DNA of 64,000 nt from Kutzneria sp. CA-103260 (GCF_018263855.1 NZ_CP073318.1:10168001-10232000), one strand, 5' to 3'. Shown: positions 42,421-51,384, counted from the first letter of the stretch. Program-made: numbers and translations. The notes: generated from the sequence alone by a model not told the origin.

Positions 42421-42454
42421 AAACGAAGCGGCGACTACGGAGCGGGGTGGGGCG

Positions 42455-44299
42455 TCAGAGACCGGGGTCGCGGACGGCGCCGGTGGCGGCGGAGGTGGTG
42501 AGCTTGGCGTAGGCGCGCAGGGCCAGGGTCACCGGGCGCTGGCGGTCGCGCGGCTGCCACGGTCGCTCGCTGGACTCCATCTTGGCCCGGCGCTCGGCCA
42601 ACACCGCCTCGTCGACCAGCAGCTCCAGCTTGCGCTCGTGCACGTCGATCAGGATCTGGTCGCCGTTCTCGACCAGCCCGATCATGCCGCCGTGGGCGGC
42701 CTCCGGCGAGACGTGCCCGACGGAGATGCCCGAGGAGCCGCCGGAGAACCGGCCGTCGGTGATCAGCGCGCACTTCTTGCCGAGGCCCGAGCCCTTGAGG
42801 AACGCGGTGGGGTGCAGCATCTCCTGCATGCCGGGGCCGCCGGCCGGGCCCTCGTAGCGGACCACGATGACCTCGCCGGGCTGGATCTCCTTGTTGAGGA
42901 TGACCGAGACGGCCTCCTCCTGGCTCTCCACCACCCGCGCCGGCCCCTGGAAGCGCCACAGCTCTTCCTCGATGCCGGCGGACTTGATCACCGCGCCGTC
43001 CACGGACAGGTTGCCGCGCAGCACCGCGAGGCCACCGTCCTTTGTGTACGCGTGCGCGACGTCGCGGATGCAGCCACCCTCGGCGTCGGTGTCCAGCGAG
43101 GACCACCGCGCGTCGGTCGAGAACGCCTGCGTGGTGCGGACTCCGCCTGGCGCGGCGTGGAACAGCTCGGTGGCCTCGGCCGACGGCGACTCGGCGCGAA
43201 CGTCCCAAGTGGACAGCCACTGCGCCAGCGAGGGGCTGTGCACCGTGTGCACGTCCTCGTTGAGCAGTCCGCCCCGCCAGAGTTCGCCCAGCAGCGCGGG
43301 AATGCCGCCGGCCCGGTGCACGTCCTCCATGTGGTAGTCGGAGTTCGGCGCCACCTTGGACAGGCAGGGCACGCGGCGGCCGATCGCGTCGATGTCGGCC
43401 AGCGTGAAGTCGATCTCGCCCTCGTTGGCGGCGGCGAGGATGTGCAGCACGGTGTTGGTGGAGCCGCCCATGGCCATGTCCAGGGCCATCGCGTTCTCGA
43501 ACGCCTTGCGGTTGGCGATGGAGCGCGGCAGCGCTGACTCGTCGTCCTGCTCGTACCAGCGCCTGCACAGCTCGACGACCGTGGTGCCGGCCTTCTCGAA
43601 CAGCGACCGCCGGGCCGCGTGCGTGGCCAGCGTGGAGCCGTTGCCGGGCAGCGACAGGCCCAGCGCTTCGGTGAGGCAGTTCATCGAGTTGGCGGTGAAC
43701 ATGCCCGAGCACGAGCCGCAGGTGGGGCAGGCCGAGCGCTCGACGACGGCCAGCCCGTCGGCGTCCACGGCCTGGTTGGCCGACGCCGAGATGGCGGTGA
43801 TCAGGTCGGTCGGGGCCTGGGCCACGCCGCCGACCACCACCGCCTTGCCGGCCTCCATCGGGCCGCCGGAGACGAAGACCACCGGGATGTTCAGCCGCAG
43901 CGCGGCGTTGAGCATGCCGGGGGTGATCTTGTCGCAGTTGGAGATGCACACCAGCGCGTCGGCCTGGTGTGCGTTGACCATGTACTCCACCGAGTCGGCG
44001 ATGATCTCGCGGGAGGGCAGCGAGTAGAGCATGCCGCCGTGGCCCATCGCGATGCCGTCGTCGACGGCGATGGTGTGGAACTCCCGGGGCACACCGCCGG
44101 CCGCGCGCACGCCCTCGGCCACGATGTCGCCGAGGTCGCGCAGGTGCACATGGCCCGGCACGAACTGGGTGTAGGAGTTGGCGATCGCCACGATCGGCTT
44201 GCCGAAGTCGCTGTCGGTCATGCCGGTGGCCCGCCAGAGCGCGCGGGCGCCCGCGGCGTTGCGTCCGTGGGTCGTGGTGCGGGAGCGCAGCTGGGGCAC
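42455..44299 (-). CDS. ilvD: dihydroxy-acid dehydratase IlvD
   Basis: 614-residue Fe-S enzyme that dehydrates 2,3-dihydroxy-3-methylbutanoate and -pentanoate in valine and isoleucine synthesis. Cluster cysteines are in NCDKITPGM (about 122) and CPTCGSCSGMFTANS (191-197); the end LKGSGLGKKCALITDGRFSG is also typical (20 residues shown). Start is GTG 44299 with GGAGGA upstream. It lies about 0.8 kb from the divergent ilvBNC operon, with the PH-domain gene between. Confidence 0.96.
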   Translation of the reverse strand: MPQLRSRTTTHGRNAAGARALWRATGMTDSDFGKPIVAIANSYTQFVPGHVHLRDLGDIVAEGVRAAGGVPREFHTIAVDDGIAMGHGGMLYSLPSREIIADSVEYMVNAHQADALVCISNCDKITPGMLNAALRLNIPVVFVSGGPMEAGKAVVVGGVAQAPTDLITAISASANQAVDADGLAVVERSACPTCGSCSGMFTANSMNCLTEALGLSLPGNGSTLATHAARRSLFEKAGTTVVELCRRWYEQDDESALPRSIANRKAFENAMALDMAMGGSTNTVLHILAAANEGEIDFTLADIDAIGRRVPCLSKVAPNSDYHMEDVHRAGGIPALLGELWRGGLLNEDVHTVHSPSLAQWLSTWDVRAESPSAEATELFHAAPGGVRTTQAFSTDARWSSLDTDAEGGCIRDVAHAYTKDGGLAVLRGNLSVDGAVIKSAGIEEELWRFQGPARVVESQEEAVSVILNKEIQPGEVIVVRYEGPAGGPGMQEMLHPTAFLKGSGLGKKCALITDGRFSGGSSGISVGHVSPEAAHGGMIGLVENGDQILIDVHERKLELLVDEAVLAERRAKMESSERPWQPRDRQRPVTLALRAYAKLTTSAATGAVRDPGL

Positions 44300-44368
44300 T
44301 GCTCCTCCAAAAACGAATTGGCCTTGCGGAAAAGTTGACGTGGACCGGGTCGCGGCTCGCGAACCAGG

Positions 44369-44782
44369 TTACTCCGCGTCCTCGGCGGCGGCGTTCGGAT
44401 CGGACAGCCGCCCGCCCGAGACCGCCGCCAGCATCGGCAGATGCCGGGTGCGCACGCCGGGCAGCGGGGCCAGCTCGTCGTCGGCCAGCACCGCGTTCAC
44501 CCAGCCGCGACGGGGAAGCTTGAGCGAGCGGACCTCGGCCCACGACAGGGTGCGCGCACCGAACAGGCTGCGGGTGCGCAACTGCTCGCCGTCCACGACC
44601 GTCCTGGTGCGCACGATCCACACCGCGAGCAGGATCGGAACCAGGTACAGCACGGCGAACGCCGGCCCGGCGGTGGTCACCACCGGCGTCTCGCAGATGG
44701 CGAGCAGACCCACCGGGAGCAGCCCGATGGTCGGCACCCGGAATATCACCCGTTGGACTGAGGGATTGGCGGACTCGGTCAA
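44369..44782 (-). CDS. PH-domain membrane protein (CFP-6-like)
   Basis: About 137 residues starting at TTG 44782, preceded by AGGGAG. Two hydrophobic segments (LLPVGLLAICE and FAVLYLVPILLAVWIV) are followed by a small PH-like domain (bPH type): VVDGEQLRTRSLFGARTLSW and LKLPRRGWVNAVL. The mycobacterial homologue next to ilvB is CFP-6 (Rv3004). Function is unknown. It is divergent from the ilvB leader. Confidence 0.72.
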   Translation of the reverse strand: MTESANPSVQRVIFRVPTIGLLPVGLLAICETPVVTTAGPAFAVLYLVPILLAVWIVRTRTVVDGEQLRTRSLFGARTLSWAEVRSLKLPRRGWVNAVLADDELAPLPGVRTRHLPMLAAVSGGRLSDPNAAAEDAE

Positions 44783-44924
44783 CGAGATCTCCCTCGCTAC
44801 GCTCGGCAGGTCTCGCCGACCGAGACCTCGCAGGGTTTGATGGCTGAGGTCGCAAGCTCCCTCAGCGCAGGATCCTCGCACCTGGGTTTTTCGTTCCACC
44901 ATCCGGGAGCGTTTTCCCGCAGAG

Positions 44925-44954
44925 TTGACGCTGCGCCCGAACCGGCAGTACCGT
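44925..44954 (+). promoter_or_regulatory. ilvBNC promoter
   Basis: TTGACG (44925-44930), 18 bases, TACCGT (44949-44954), then seven bases to the ATG of the leader peptide. The leader message should begin at, or just before, that ATG. Confidence 0.65.
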
Positions 44955-44961
44955 CCGAAGT

Positions 44962-45009
44962 ATGCTGCGCAACACCGGCCTCGTACTTCCGAGGCGCGCC
45001 GACGCCTAG
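44962..45009 (+). CDS. ilvB leader peptide
   Basis: 15-residue ORF MLRNTGLVLPRRADA right downstream of a good promoter, containing a Leu-Val-Leu run (residues 7-9) plus Leu2. Leader peptides rich in branched-chain residues before ilvB are known in actinomycetes. It ends at 45009; a structured terminator follows at 45036-45080. Starved ribosomes stalled at the Leu/Val codons would be expected to prevent terminator formation. Confidence 0.65.
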   Translation: MLRNTGLVLPRRADA

Positions 45010-45035
45010 GGCCACCGAGTCCGCGTCGGCGCGCG

Positions 45036-45080
45036 ACCCTCGTTCGACCACGTTTTCCCGTGGTTGGCCGGGGGTTTTTT
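45036..45080 (+). terminator. ilvB attenuator terminator
   Basis: CGACCACG (45045-45052) pairs with CGTGGTTG (45059-45066); outside an internal loop, ACCCT (45036-45040) can pair with the G-run (45070-45074), and a six-T run follows (45075-45080). It lies between the leader peptide and ilvB. Confidence 0.65.
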
Positions 45081-45144
45081 CATGCTTGTGGCTTTTGTTG
45101 GACCACCTACTTTCCGCAGGACCACCGACCCCGAGGCAGCCCCG

Positions 45145-46983
45145 ATGACCAGCGCACCCTCGCGACAAGCCCCGGTCCCCGGCGCGACACCCCCGCGCCC
45201 CGGCCCGCCCCCGAAACCGGCGCCGCCCGGCGGCGCCCCGGTCCGCGTGACCGGCTCCGCCTCGCTCGTCCGCTCGCTCGAGGCCGTCGGTTGCGAGGTC
45301 GTGTTCGGCATTCCCGGCGGCACGATCATGCCGGCCTACGACGCGCTGCTCGACTCCACGTCCCTGCGTCACGTGCTGGTCCGCCACGAGCAGGGTGCGG
45401 GCCACGCGGCCACCGGCTACGCGCAGGCCACCGGCAAGGTCGGCGTGTGCATGGCCACCTCCGGCCCGGGCGCGACCAACCTGGTCACCCCGCTGGCCGA
45501 CGCCTACATGGACTCGGTTCCGGTGGTCGCCATCACCGGCCAGCAGAGCCGGGCGCTGATCGGCACCGACGCGTTCCAGGAAGCCGACATCTGCGGCATC
45601 ACCATGCCGATCACCAAGCACAACGTCCTGGTGACCGACCCGGCGGAGATCCCGCGGGCGATCGCCGAGGCGTTCCACATCGCCAGCACCGGCCGACCCG
45701 GCCCGGTCCTGGTCGACATCCCCAAGGACGTGCTGCAGGAGACCACCTCCTTCTCCTGGCCGCCGGAGATGCGCCTGCCGGGCTACCGCCCGACCACGCG
45801 CCCGCACGGCAAGCAGGTCCGCGAGGCGGCGAAGCTGATCACCGCCGCGCACCGGCCGGTGCTCTACGTCGGCGGCGGCATCATCAAGTCCGGGGCCACC
45901 GCCGAGCTGCGCGAGCTGGCCGAGCTGACCGGGATTCCCGTCGTGACCACGCTGATGGCCCGCGGCGCGTTCCCCGACTCGCACCCGCAGCACCTGGGCA
46001 TGCCCGGCATGCACGGCACGGTCGCCGCGGTCGCCGCCATGCAGAAGGCCGACCTGCTGATCGCCCTGGGCACCCGCTTCGACGACCGGGTCACCGGCCA
46101 GCTCAGCTCGTTCGCGCCGGACGCCCAGGTCGTGCACGCTGACATCGACCCGGCCGAGATCTCCAAGAACCGCCGCGCGGACGTGCCGATCGTGGGCGAC
46201 TGCAAGGAGATCCTCGGCGACCTGATCGCCGCGGTGAAGGCCGAGCGGGAGCACACCTCGACCGCCGACCTCACGTCCTGGGTCACCGACACCCGCGGCT
46301 GGCAGGAGACCTACCCGCTGGGCTACGACTGGCCGTCCGACGGCTCGCTGTCGCCGCAGTTCGTGATCGAGCGGATCGGCCAGATCGCCGGCCCGGACGC
46401 CATCTACACCGCCGGCGTCGGGCAGCACCAGATGTGGGCCGCGCAGTTCATCAAGTACGAGAAGCCGGCCACCTGGATCAACTCCGGCGGTCTGGGCACG
46501 ATGGGCTTCGCGGTGCCGGCGGCCATGGGCGCGAAGTTCGGCGCGCCGGACAAGGTCGTCTGGGCCATCGACGGCGACGGCTGCTTCCAGATGACCAACC
46601 AGGAGCTGGCCACCTGCGCCATCGAGGGCGCGCCGATCAAGGTCGCCGTGATCAACAACGGCAACCTGGGCATGGTCCGGCAGTGGCAGACGCTGTTCTA
46701 CGCCGAGCGCTACTCGCACACCGACCTGGGCACCCACAAGCACCGCATCCCCGACTTCAAGATGCTGGCCGAGGCGCTGGGCTGCGCCGGCCTGCGTTGC
46801 GAGAGCCGGGAGGACGTGGACGCCACCATCCAGCAGGCGATGGAGATCAACGACCGCCCGGTCGTGATCGACTTCGTGGTCGGCAAGGACGCGCAGGTGT
46901 GGCCGATGGTGGCCGCCGGCACCGGCAACGACGAGATCATGGCCGCGCGCGGCATCCGCCCGCTGTTCGACGAGGACGTCTAA
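45145..46983 (+). CDS. ilvB: acetolactate synthase large subunit IlvB
   Basis: 612-residue ThDP enzyme making acetolactate or acetohydroxybutyrate, the first common step of valine, leucine and isoleucine synthesis. It shows GIPGGTIMPAYDAL with the catalytic Glu downstream (HEQGAGHAATGYA), GDCKEIL and the ThDP-binding GDGCFQMTNQELAT ending in NNGNLGMV. A Pro/Ala-rich N-terminal stretch of about 35 residues precedes the core. ATG 45145 is the likely start. Its stop overlaps a 26-codon ORF that leads into ilvN. Confidence 0.96.
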   Translation: MTSAPSRQAPVPGATPPRPGPPPKPAPPGGAPVRVTGSASLVRSLEAVGCEVVFGIPGGTIMPAYDALLDSTSLRHVLVRHEQGAGHAATGYAQATGKVGVCMATSGPGATNLVTPLADAYMDSVPVVAITGQQSRALIGTDAFQEADICGITMPITKHNVLVTDPAEIPRAIAEAFHIASTGRPGPVLVDIPKDVLQETTSFSWPPEMRLPGYRPTTRPHGKQVREAAKLITAAHRPVLYVGGGIIKSGATAELRELAELTGIPVVTTLMARGAFPDSHPQHLGMPGMHGTVAAVAAMQKADLLIALGTRFDDRVTGQLSSFAPDAQVVHADIDPAEISKNRRADVPIVGDCKEILGDLIAAVKAEREHTSTADLTSWVTDTRGWQETYPLGYDWPSDGSLSPQFVIERIGQIAGPDAIYTAGVGQHQMWAAQFIKYEKPATWINSGGLGTMGFAVPAAMGAKFGAPDKVVWAIDGDGCFQMTNQELATCAIEGAPIKVAVINNGNLGMVRQWQTLFYAERYSHTDLGTHKHRIPDFKMLAEALGCAGLRCESREDVDATIQQAMEINDRPVVIDFVVGKDAQVWPMVAAGTGNDEIMAARGIRPLFDEDV

Positions 46984-47063
46984 TGAGCGAGCTTGCGAGC
47001 GAATCATTCAACACAGCGACGAACGTCAGCGCCGCACCGAGCGCTAGCGAGGGGCGGGGATGA
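46983..47063 (+). CDS. 26-codon ORF linking ilvB and ilvN
   Basis: The ORF starts in the ilvB stop (TAATG) and ends overlapping the ilvN start (ATGA): MSELASESFN, then TATNVSAAPSASEGRG. The peptide is low-complexity (Ser/Ala/Glu-rich) and the DNA is rich in GCGAGC-type repeats, so it could be simply a repeat sequence that keeps an open frame for translational coupling. A ribosome-binding GGGGCGGGG lies before ilvN. Confidence 0.4.
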   Translation: MSELASESFNTATNVSAAPSASEGRG

Positions 47064-47572
47064 CCATGACCAAGCACACTCTCAGCGTCCTGGTCGAGAA
47101 CAAGCCCGGTGTCCTCGCCCGCGTCGCCGGTCTGTTCTCCCGGCGTGGCTTCAACATCGAGTCGCTCGCGGTCGGCCCGACCGAGCACCCGGACATCTCC
47201 CGCATGACCATCGTCGTCGGCGTCGACGAGCTGCCGCTGGAGCAGGTCACCAAGCAGCTGAACAAGCTGATCAACGTCATCAAGATCGTCGAGTTGGAGC
47301 CGACCACGGCCGTGCAGCGGGAGCTGCTGCTGGTCAAGGTCCGCGCCGACGCCACCGTGCGCAGCCAGGTGCTGGAGACGGTGCAGCTGTTCCGGGCCAA
47401 GGTGGTCGACGTCTCGCCCGAGGCGCTGACCATCGAGGCAACCGGGACGGGCGACAAGCTCGACGCGCTGCTGCGGATGTTGGAGCCCTACGGTCTGCGT
47501 GAGATGGTGCAGTCCGGCATGGTCGCCATCGGACGCGGCGCCCGGTCCATCACCGCCACTGCGGCCCGCTGA
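47060..47572 (+). CDS. ilvN: acetolactate synthase small (regulatory) subunit IlvN
   Basis: 170 residues. The N-terminal ACT domain (HTLSVLVENKPGVLARVAGL, FSRRGFNIESLAVGPTEH) binds valine for feedback inhibition, and the C-terminal IlvN-C domain is present. It follows ilvB closely, joined by a small overlapping ORF. ATG 47060 or 47066 both fit. Confidence 0.95.
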   Translation: MTMTKHTLSVLVENKPGVLARVAGLFSRRGFNIESLAVGPTEHPDISRMTIVVGVDELPLEQVTKQLNKLINVIKIVELEPTTAVQRELLLVKVRADATVRSQVLETVQLFRAKVVDVSPEALTIEATGTGDKLDALLRMLEPYGLREMVQSGMVAIGRGARSITATAAR

Positions 47573-47619
47573 GTTCAGCCAAAAAATCAGCACTGTTCGG
47601 AAGGAACCTGAGGAAAGTC

Positions 47620-48633
47620 ATGACTGTCGAGATCTTCTACGACGACGACGCCGACCTCGGCATCATCCAGGGCCGCAAGGTGGCCGTCATCGGCTACGGC
47701 AGCCAGGGCCACGCCCACGCGCTGAGCCTGCGCGACTCCGGTGTGGACGTGCGCATCGGCCTGCCGGAGGGCTCGAAGTCGCGGGCGAAGGCCGAGGAGG
47801 AGGGCCTGCGGGTGCTCACCCCGGCCGAGGCCGCCGCCGAAGCCGACCTGATCATGATCCTGGCTCCGGACACCAAGCAGCGCAAGATCTACGCCGACGA
47901 CATCGCGCCGAACCTGAAGGACGGCGACGCGATCTTCTTCGGGCACGGCTTCAACATCCGCTACGGCCTGATCACCCCGCCGTCCAACGTGGACGTCGCG
48001 ATGGTCGCGCCGAAGGGCCCGGGCCACCTGGTGCGCCGCCAGTTCGTGGACGGCAAGGGCGTGCCCTGCCTGATCGCGGTGGAGCAGGACGCCACCGGCG
48101 GCGCGCAGGCGCTGGCCCTGTCCTACGCCAAGGGCATCGGCGGCGCGCGGGCCGGCGTCATCAAGACGACGTTCACCGAGGAGACCGAGACCGACCTGTT
48201 CGGCGAGCAGGCCGTGCTCTGCGGCGGCGCCTCCGCGCTGGTGCAGACCGGGTTCGAGGTGCTCACCGAGGCCGGCTACGCCCCGGAGATCGCCTACTTC
48301 GAGGTGCTGCACGAGCTCAAGCTGATCGTCGACCTGATGTACGAGGGCGGCATCGCGAAGATGCGCTACTCGATCTCCGACACCGCCGAGTACGGCGACC
48401 TGACCCGCGGCCCGCGCGTGGTCACGCCGGCGGTCAAGGAGGAGATGCGCAAGATCCTGGGCGAGATCCAGGACGGCACCTTCGCGCGCGAGTGGGTGGG
48501 CGAGGACGAGGCCGGCCGCCCGAACTTCACCAAGCTGCAGAACGAGGGCGCGGCGCACCCGATCGAGGAGGTCGGCAAGAAGCTGCGCGGCCTGATGTCC
48601 TGGGTGGACCGTCCGATCACCGAGACGGCCTGA
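47620..48633 (+). CDS. ilvC: ketol-acid reductoisomerase IlvC
   Basis: 337-residue class I enzyme that isomerises and reduces acetolactate/acetohydroxybutyrate with NADPH and Mg. The Rossmann GYGSQGHAHALSLRDSG (about 24-40) and the metal-binding ETETDLFGEQAVLCGG segment (about 190-205) are complete. AAGGAACCTGAGG lies before ATG 47620. It is the last gene of ilvBNC; a terminator follows. Confidence 0.97.
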   Translation: MTVEIFYDDDADLGIIQGRKVAVIGYGSQGHAHALSLRDSGVDVRIGLPEGSKSRAKAEEEGLRVLTPAEAAAEADLIMILAPDTKQRKIYADDIAPNLKDGDAIFFGHGFNIRYGLITPPSNVDVAMVAPKGPGHLVRRQFVDGKGVPCLIAVEQDATGGAQALALSYAKGIGGARAGVIKTTFTEETETDLFGEQAVLCGGASALVQTGFEVLTEAGYAPEIAYFEVLHELKLIVDLMYEGGIAKMRYSISDTAEYGDLTRGPRVVTPAVKEEMRKILGEIQDGTFAREWVGEDEAGRPNFTKLQNEGAAHPIEEVGKKLRGLMSWVDRPITETA

Positions 48634-48652
48634 TCTTCCTGGTTGCCGGAAG

Positions 48653-48681
48653 CGGCCGCGGGGCGTCTTGCCCCGCGGCCG
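48653..48681 (+). terminator. terminator after ilvC
   Basis: CGGCCGCGGGGC (48653-48664) and GCCCCGCGGCCG (48670-48681), loop GTCTT, followed by TTT. Confidence 0.85.
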
Positions 48682-48765
48682 TTTCGCTTGTCCGGGGCGG
48701 AATCCATCCGGATGGCCCAGGGATCCGCCCCGAGCGGCCCAGTCCGGGGCGGCCGCTCGGGTGTC

Positions 48766-49320
48766 GCGGGGCCGTGATCCCGGCCGTGACCTGGACTTGA
48801 TGCCCCGCAAGGGTGTGCCCGGCATCACCTGCGTTGCCGTGCGTCGTCCGGTCACCGAACCCTTGCGCCCGAAGGCCCGCGCAGCGCGCTGGGCAACATC
48901 AAGCCGCGGCACATCATGGCCGTCCGGGACGCCGCGCTGGCCTGCCGGCGCGACCTGCCCGTGCAGCTGAGCACCGACATCGAGTGCCATCCGTCCGGTG
49001 TGGACGGTCGGGTCGAGGTGAACGATCCTTGCCGGCACAAGGAGTTCGGCTACGCCGGCGACCGGCGAACTGACCGGGACACCATCGCCCAGATGGTCGA
49101 CACCAACGCCGCCGACGTCTCGTCCGACGGGCTGCCCCGAGCAGGGCGGCTACCGCTGGCTACCCGGCCGCATACGGGGGCCGACGACCACGGTTCGCTG
49201 ACCCCGGTTCGCCTCACTGGCAAGGAGCGTCCGCACGATCGGGGCCGGCTGGCCGTTGATCCCGCCGGCGTTACTGCGGCTGTGCGCCCGGATCGGACGC
49301 GTGCACGCCGTCCGGAGTAT
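48766..49320 (+). pseudogene. degenerate coding region of unknown origin
   Basis: The 704-base gap between ilvC and the DUF397 gene contains no convincing intact gene. From about 48890 to 49130 one frame has strong codon bias (GNIKPRHIMAVRDAALACRR, then DIECHPSGVDGRV and GYAGDRRTDRDTIAQMVDTN). At about 49130 the plausible reading passes to the next frame (GCPEQGGYRWLPGRIRGP) and then decays. Upstream, 48790-48890, another frame looks coding. This pattern suggests a gene broken by frameshifts. I cannot name its family. Confidence 0.35.
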
Positions 49321-49337
49321 GCCGTTACTCTGCCGGC

Positions 49338-49625
49338 ATGAGCGACGAGGCTGCGCCGATCTACGACGACAAGGCCAACGTCCGGGGCAGCCTGGACCTG
49401 TCCGCCGCGCGCTGGCAGCGGGGCGAGGGCGACGGCGCTGCCGGTGGCGATGACGGTGGGACAGAGCACGTCGAGGTGGCGTTCGTGCCGCACAGTGACG
49501 GCGTGACCTATGTGGCGATGCGCAATTCGGCCCAGCCGACGGGCCCGGTCCTGGTGTTCACTCCCGCGGAGTGGGACGCCTTCGTCAAGGGGGCCAGGGA
49601 CGGCGAGTTCGACGAACCCTGGTAG
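49338..49625 (+). CDS. DUF397 family protein
   Basis: 95 residues. The DUF397 signature is near the end: VEVAFVPHSDGVTYVAMRNS, then PVLVFTPAEWDAFVKGARDG. In actinomycetes DUF397 proteins often pair with XRE-type regulators (WhiJ/BldB-type systems) in developmental control, but no such partner gene is adjacent here. TACTCT (49326-49331) lies six bases before the ATG, a leaderless arrangement. Confidence 0.78.
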   Translation: MSDEAAPIYDDKANVRGSLDLSAARWQRGEGDGAAGGDDGGTEHVEVAFVPHSDGVTYVAMRNSAQPTGPVLVFTPAEWDAFVKGARDGEFDEPW

Positions 49626-49634
49626 TTCCAGGCG

Positions 49635-49658
49635 AACCCTGGTAGTTACACCAGGGTT
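49635..49658 (+). terminator. 9-bp stem-loop after the DUF397 gene
   Basis: AACCCTGGT (49635-49643) and ACCAGGGTT (49650-49658) pair around six bases. The left arm is part of CGAACCCTGGTAGTT, which occurs twice in 35 bases (49613-49627 and 49633-49647), the first copy being the end of the DUF397 gene. Confidence 0.55.
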
Positions 49659-49773
49659 AACATTCGCGCATCCAACTAGACGGCCAACTCGTAGGATGCG
49701 ACGAGGGTCCAGCACAGCGTCGTGCCGGTGGGCCGTCCTCAGACTGTCGCGCGCCGAAACCTGGAGCTGTGTC

Positions 49774-51372
49774 GTGACCAATGCCAGTCGTCCCGTCGTC
49801 CTGATCGCCGAGAAGCTCGCGCCCTCCGTCATCGAGGTGTTCGGGGACGAGGTGGAGATACGCCACGTCGACGGCACCGACCGCCCGGCGCTGCTGTCCG
49901 CAGTCGCCGACGCGGACGCGCTGCTGGTCCGCTCGGCCACGCAGGTGAACGCCGAGGTGTTCGAGGCCACCAGCAAGCTCAAGGTGGTCGCCCGCGCCGG
50001 TGTCGGCCTGGACAACGTCGAGGTGCCGGCGGCCACCAAGCACGGCGTGCTCGTGGTCAACGCGCCCACCTCCAACATCACCTCGGCCGCCGAGCACGCG
50101 GTCGGCCTGCTGCTGGCGGTCGCCCGCCGTATCCCCGAGGCCTCGGCCAGCCTGCGCGGCGGCGCCTGGAAGCGCAGCTCGTACTCGGGCGTGGAGCTGT
50201 CCGGCAAGACCGTCGGCGTGGTCGGCCTCGGCAAGATCGGCCAGCTGTTCGCGGCCCGCCTGGCCGCCTTCGGCACTGAGCTGATCGCCTACGACCCGTA
50301 CGTCGCCCCGGCCCGTGCCGCCCAACTCGGCATCGAGTTGGTGAGCCTGGACGAGCTGCTGGAGCGGGCCGACGCCATCTCCATCCACCTGCCCAAGACC
50401 CCGGAGACCAAGGGCCTGATCGGCAAGGAGCAGCTGGCGCGGGCCAAGAAGGGCGTCATCATCGTCAACGCCGCCCGCGGCGGCCTGGTCGACGAGACGG
50501 CGCTGGCCGAGTCCATTCGCGACGGTCACGTCGGCGGCGCCGGCATCGACGTCTTCGAGACCGAGCCGACCACCGCCTCGCCGCTGTTCGAGCTGCCCAA
50601 CGTGGTCGTCACCCCGCACCTGGGCGCGTCCACCGCCGAGGCCCAGGACCGGGCCGGCACCGACGTGGCCCGCTCGGTGCGGCTGGCCCTGCGCGGCGAC
50701 TTCGTGCCGGACGCGGTGAACGTGGCCAGCGGCGGCGTCGTCAACGACGAGGTCCGCCCGTACCTGCCGCTGGTGCAGAAGCTGGGCGTGGTGCTGTCGG
50801 CGCTGGCCGGCAAGGCCCCGGCCTCGGTGACCGTGACCGTCCGCGGCGAACTGTCCAACGAGGACGTCTCGGTGCTGCCGCTGGCCGCGCTGCGCGGCGT
50901 GTTCTCCGGCATCGTCGAGGAGCAGGTCACGTTCGTGAACGCGCCGGCCCTGGCCGAGACGTTGGGCGTGAGCGTGAACCTGGTCAAGGAGCCGGAGAGC
51001 GCCAACCACCGCAGCCTGGTCACCGTGAGCGCCGCCCTGCCCGACGGGACCGCGCTGCGGGTGTCCGGCACGCTGTCCGGCCTGGACGCCGTGGAGAAGC
51101 TCGTCGAGGTCAACGGGCGCGGCTTCGACCTGCGGGCCGCCGGCGAGCTGGTGCTGCTGGAGTACCAGGACCGGCCGGGCGTCATGGGCACCGTCGGCAC
51201 CCTGCTCGGCGAGGCCGGCGTGAACATCGAGGCGGCCCAGATCTCGCAGACCAAGGACGGCTCCGACGCCGTCATGCTGCTGCGCGCCGACCGCGCGGTG
51301 AACGCCGGCGTGCTGGAGCCGATCGGCGCCGCCGTGGGCGCGCACACCGTGCGGTCCATCTCGCTGATCTGA
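49774..51372 (+). CDS. serA: D-3-phosphoglycerate dehydrogenase SerA
   Basis: 532 residues, the long type with an intervening domain and a C-terminal ACT domain, as in M. tuberculosis SerA1. It oxidises 3-phosphoglycerate in serine synthesis. Visible: ARAGVGLDNVEVPAAT, Rossmann VGLGKIGQLFAARL (about 150), VNAARGGLVDE with catalytic Arg, PHLGASTAEAQDRAG with catalytic His, and ACT segment LLEYQDRPGVMGTVGTLLGE for serine feedback. GTG 49774 has GGAG eight bases before. A terminator of a repeated type follows. Confidence 0.96.
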   Translation: MTNASRPVVLIAEKLAPSVIEVFGDEVEIRHVDGTDRPALLSAVADADALLVRSATQVNAEVFEATSKLKVVARAGVGLDNVEVPAATKHGVLVVNAPTSNITSAAEHAVGLLLAVARRIPEASASLRGGAWKRSSYSGVELSGKTVGVVGLGKIGQLFAARLAAFGTELIAYDPYVAPARAAQLGIELVSLDELLERADAISIHLPKTPETKGLIGKEQLARAKKGVIIVNAARGGLVDETALAESIRDGHVGGAGIDVFETEPTTASPLFELPNVVVTPHLGASTAEAQDRAGTDVARSVRLALRGDFVPDAVNVASGGVVNDEVRPYLPLVQKLGVVLSALAGKAPASVTVTVRGELSNEDVSVLPLAALRGVFSGIVEEQVTFVNAPALAETLGVSVNLVKEPESANHRSLVTVSAALPDGTALRVSGTLSGLDAVEKLVEVNGRGFDLRAAGELVLLEYQDRPGVMGTVGTLLGEAGVNIEAAQISQTKDGSDAVMLLRADRAVNAGVLEPIGAAVGAHTVRSISLI

Positions 51373-51384
51373 CCGTTTTGGGCG

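Noticed and set aside
42435..44855. 806-codon open frame on the minus strand overlapping ilvD
   Set aside because: It is an out-of-frame reading of ilvD and the PH-domain gene, Arg/Gly/Pro-rich with no motif.
48916..49341. 141-codon frame as an intact gene
   Set aside because: Good codon bias covers only the first half; the second half reads better in another frame, so a broken gene is more likely.
49411..49427. Third copy of the CTGGCAGCGGGG block
   Set aside because: It lies inside the DUF397 gene coding for ARWQRGEG and lacks every other block and the spacing of the repeated element.
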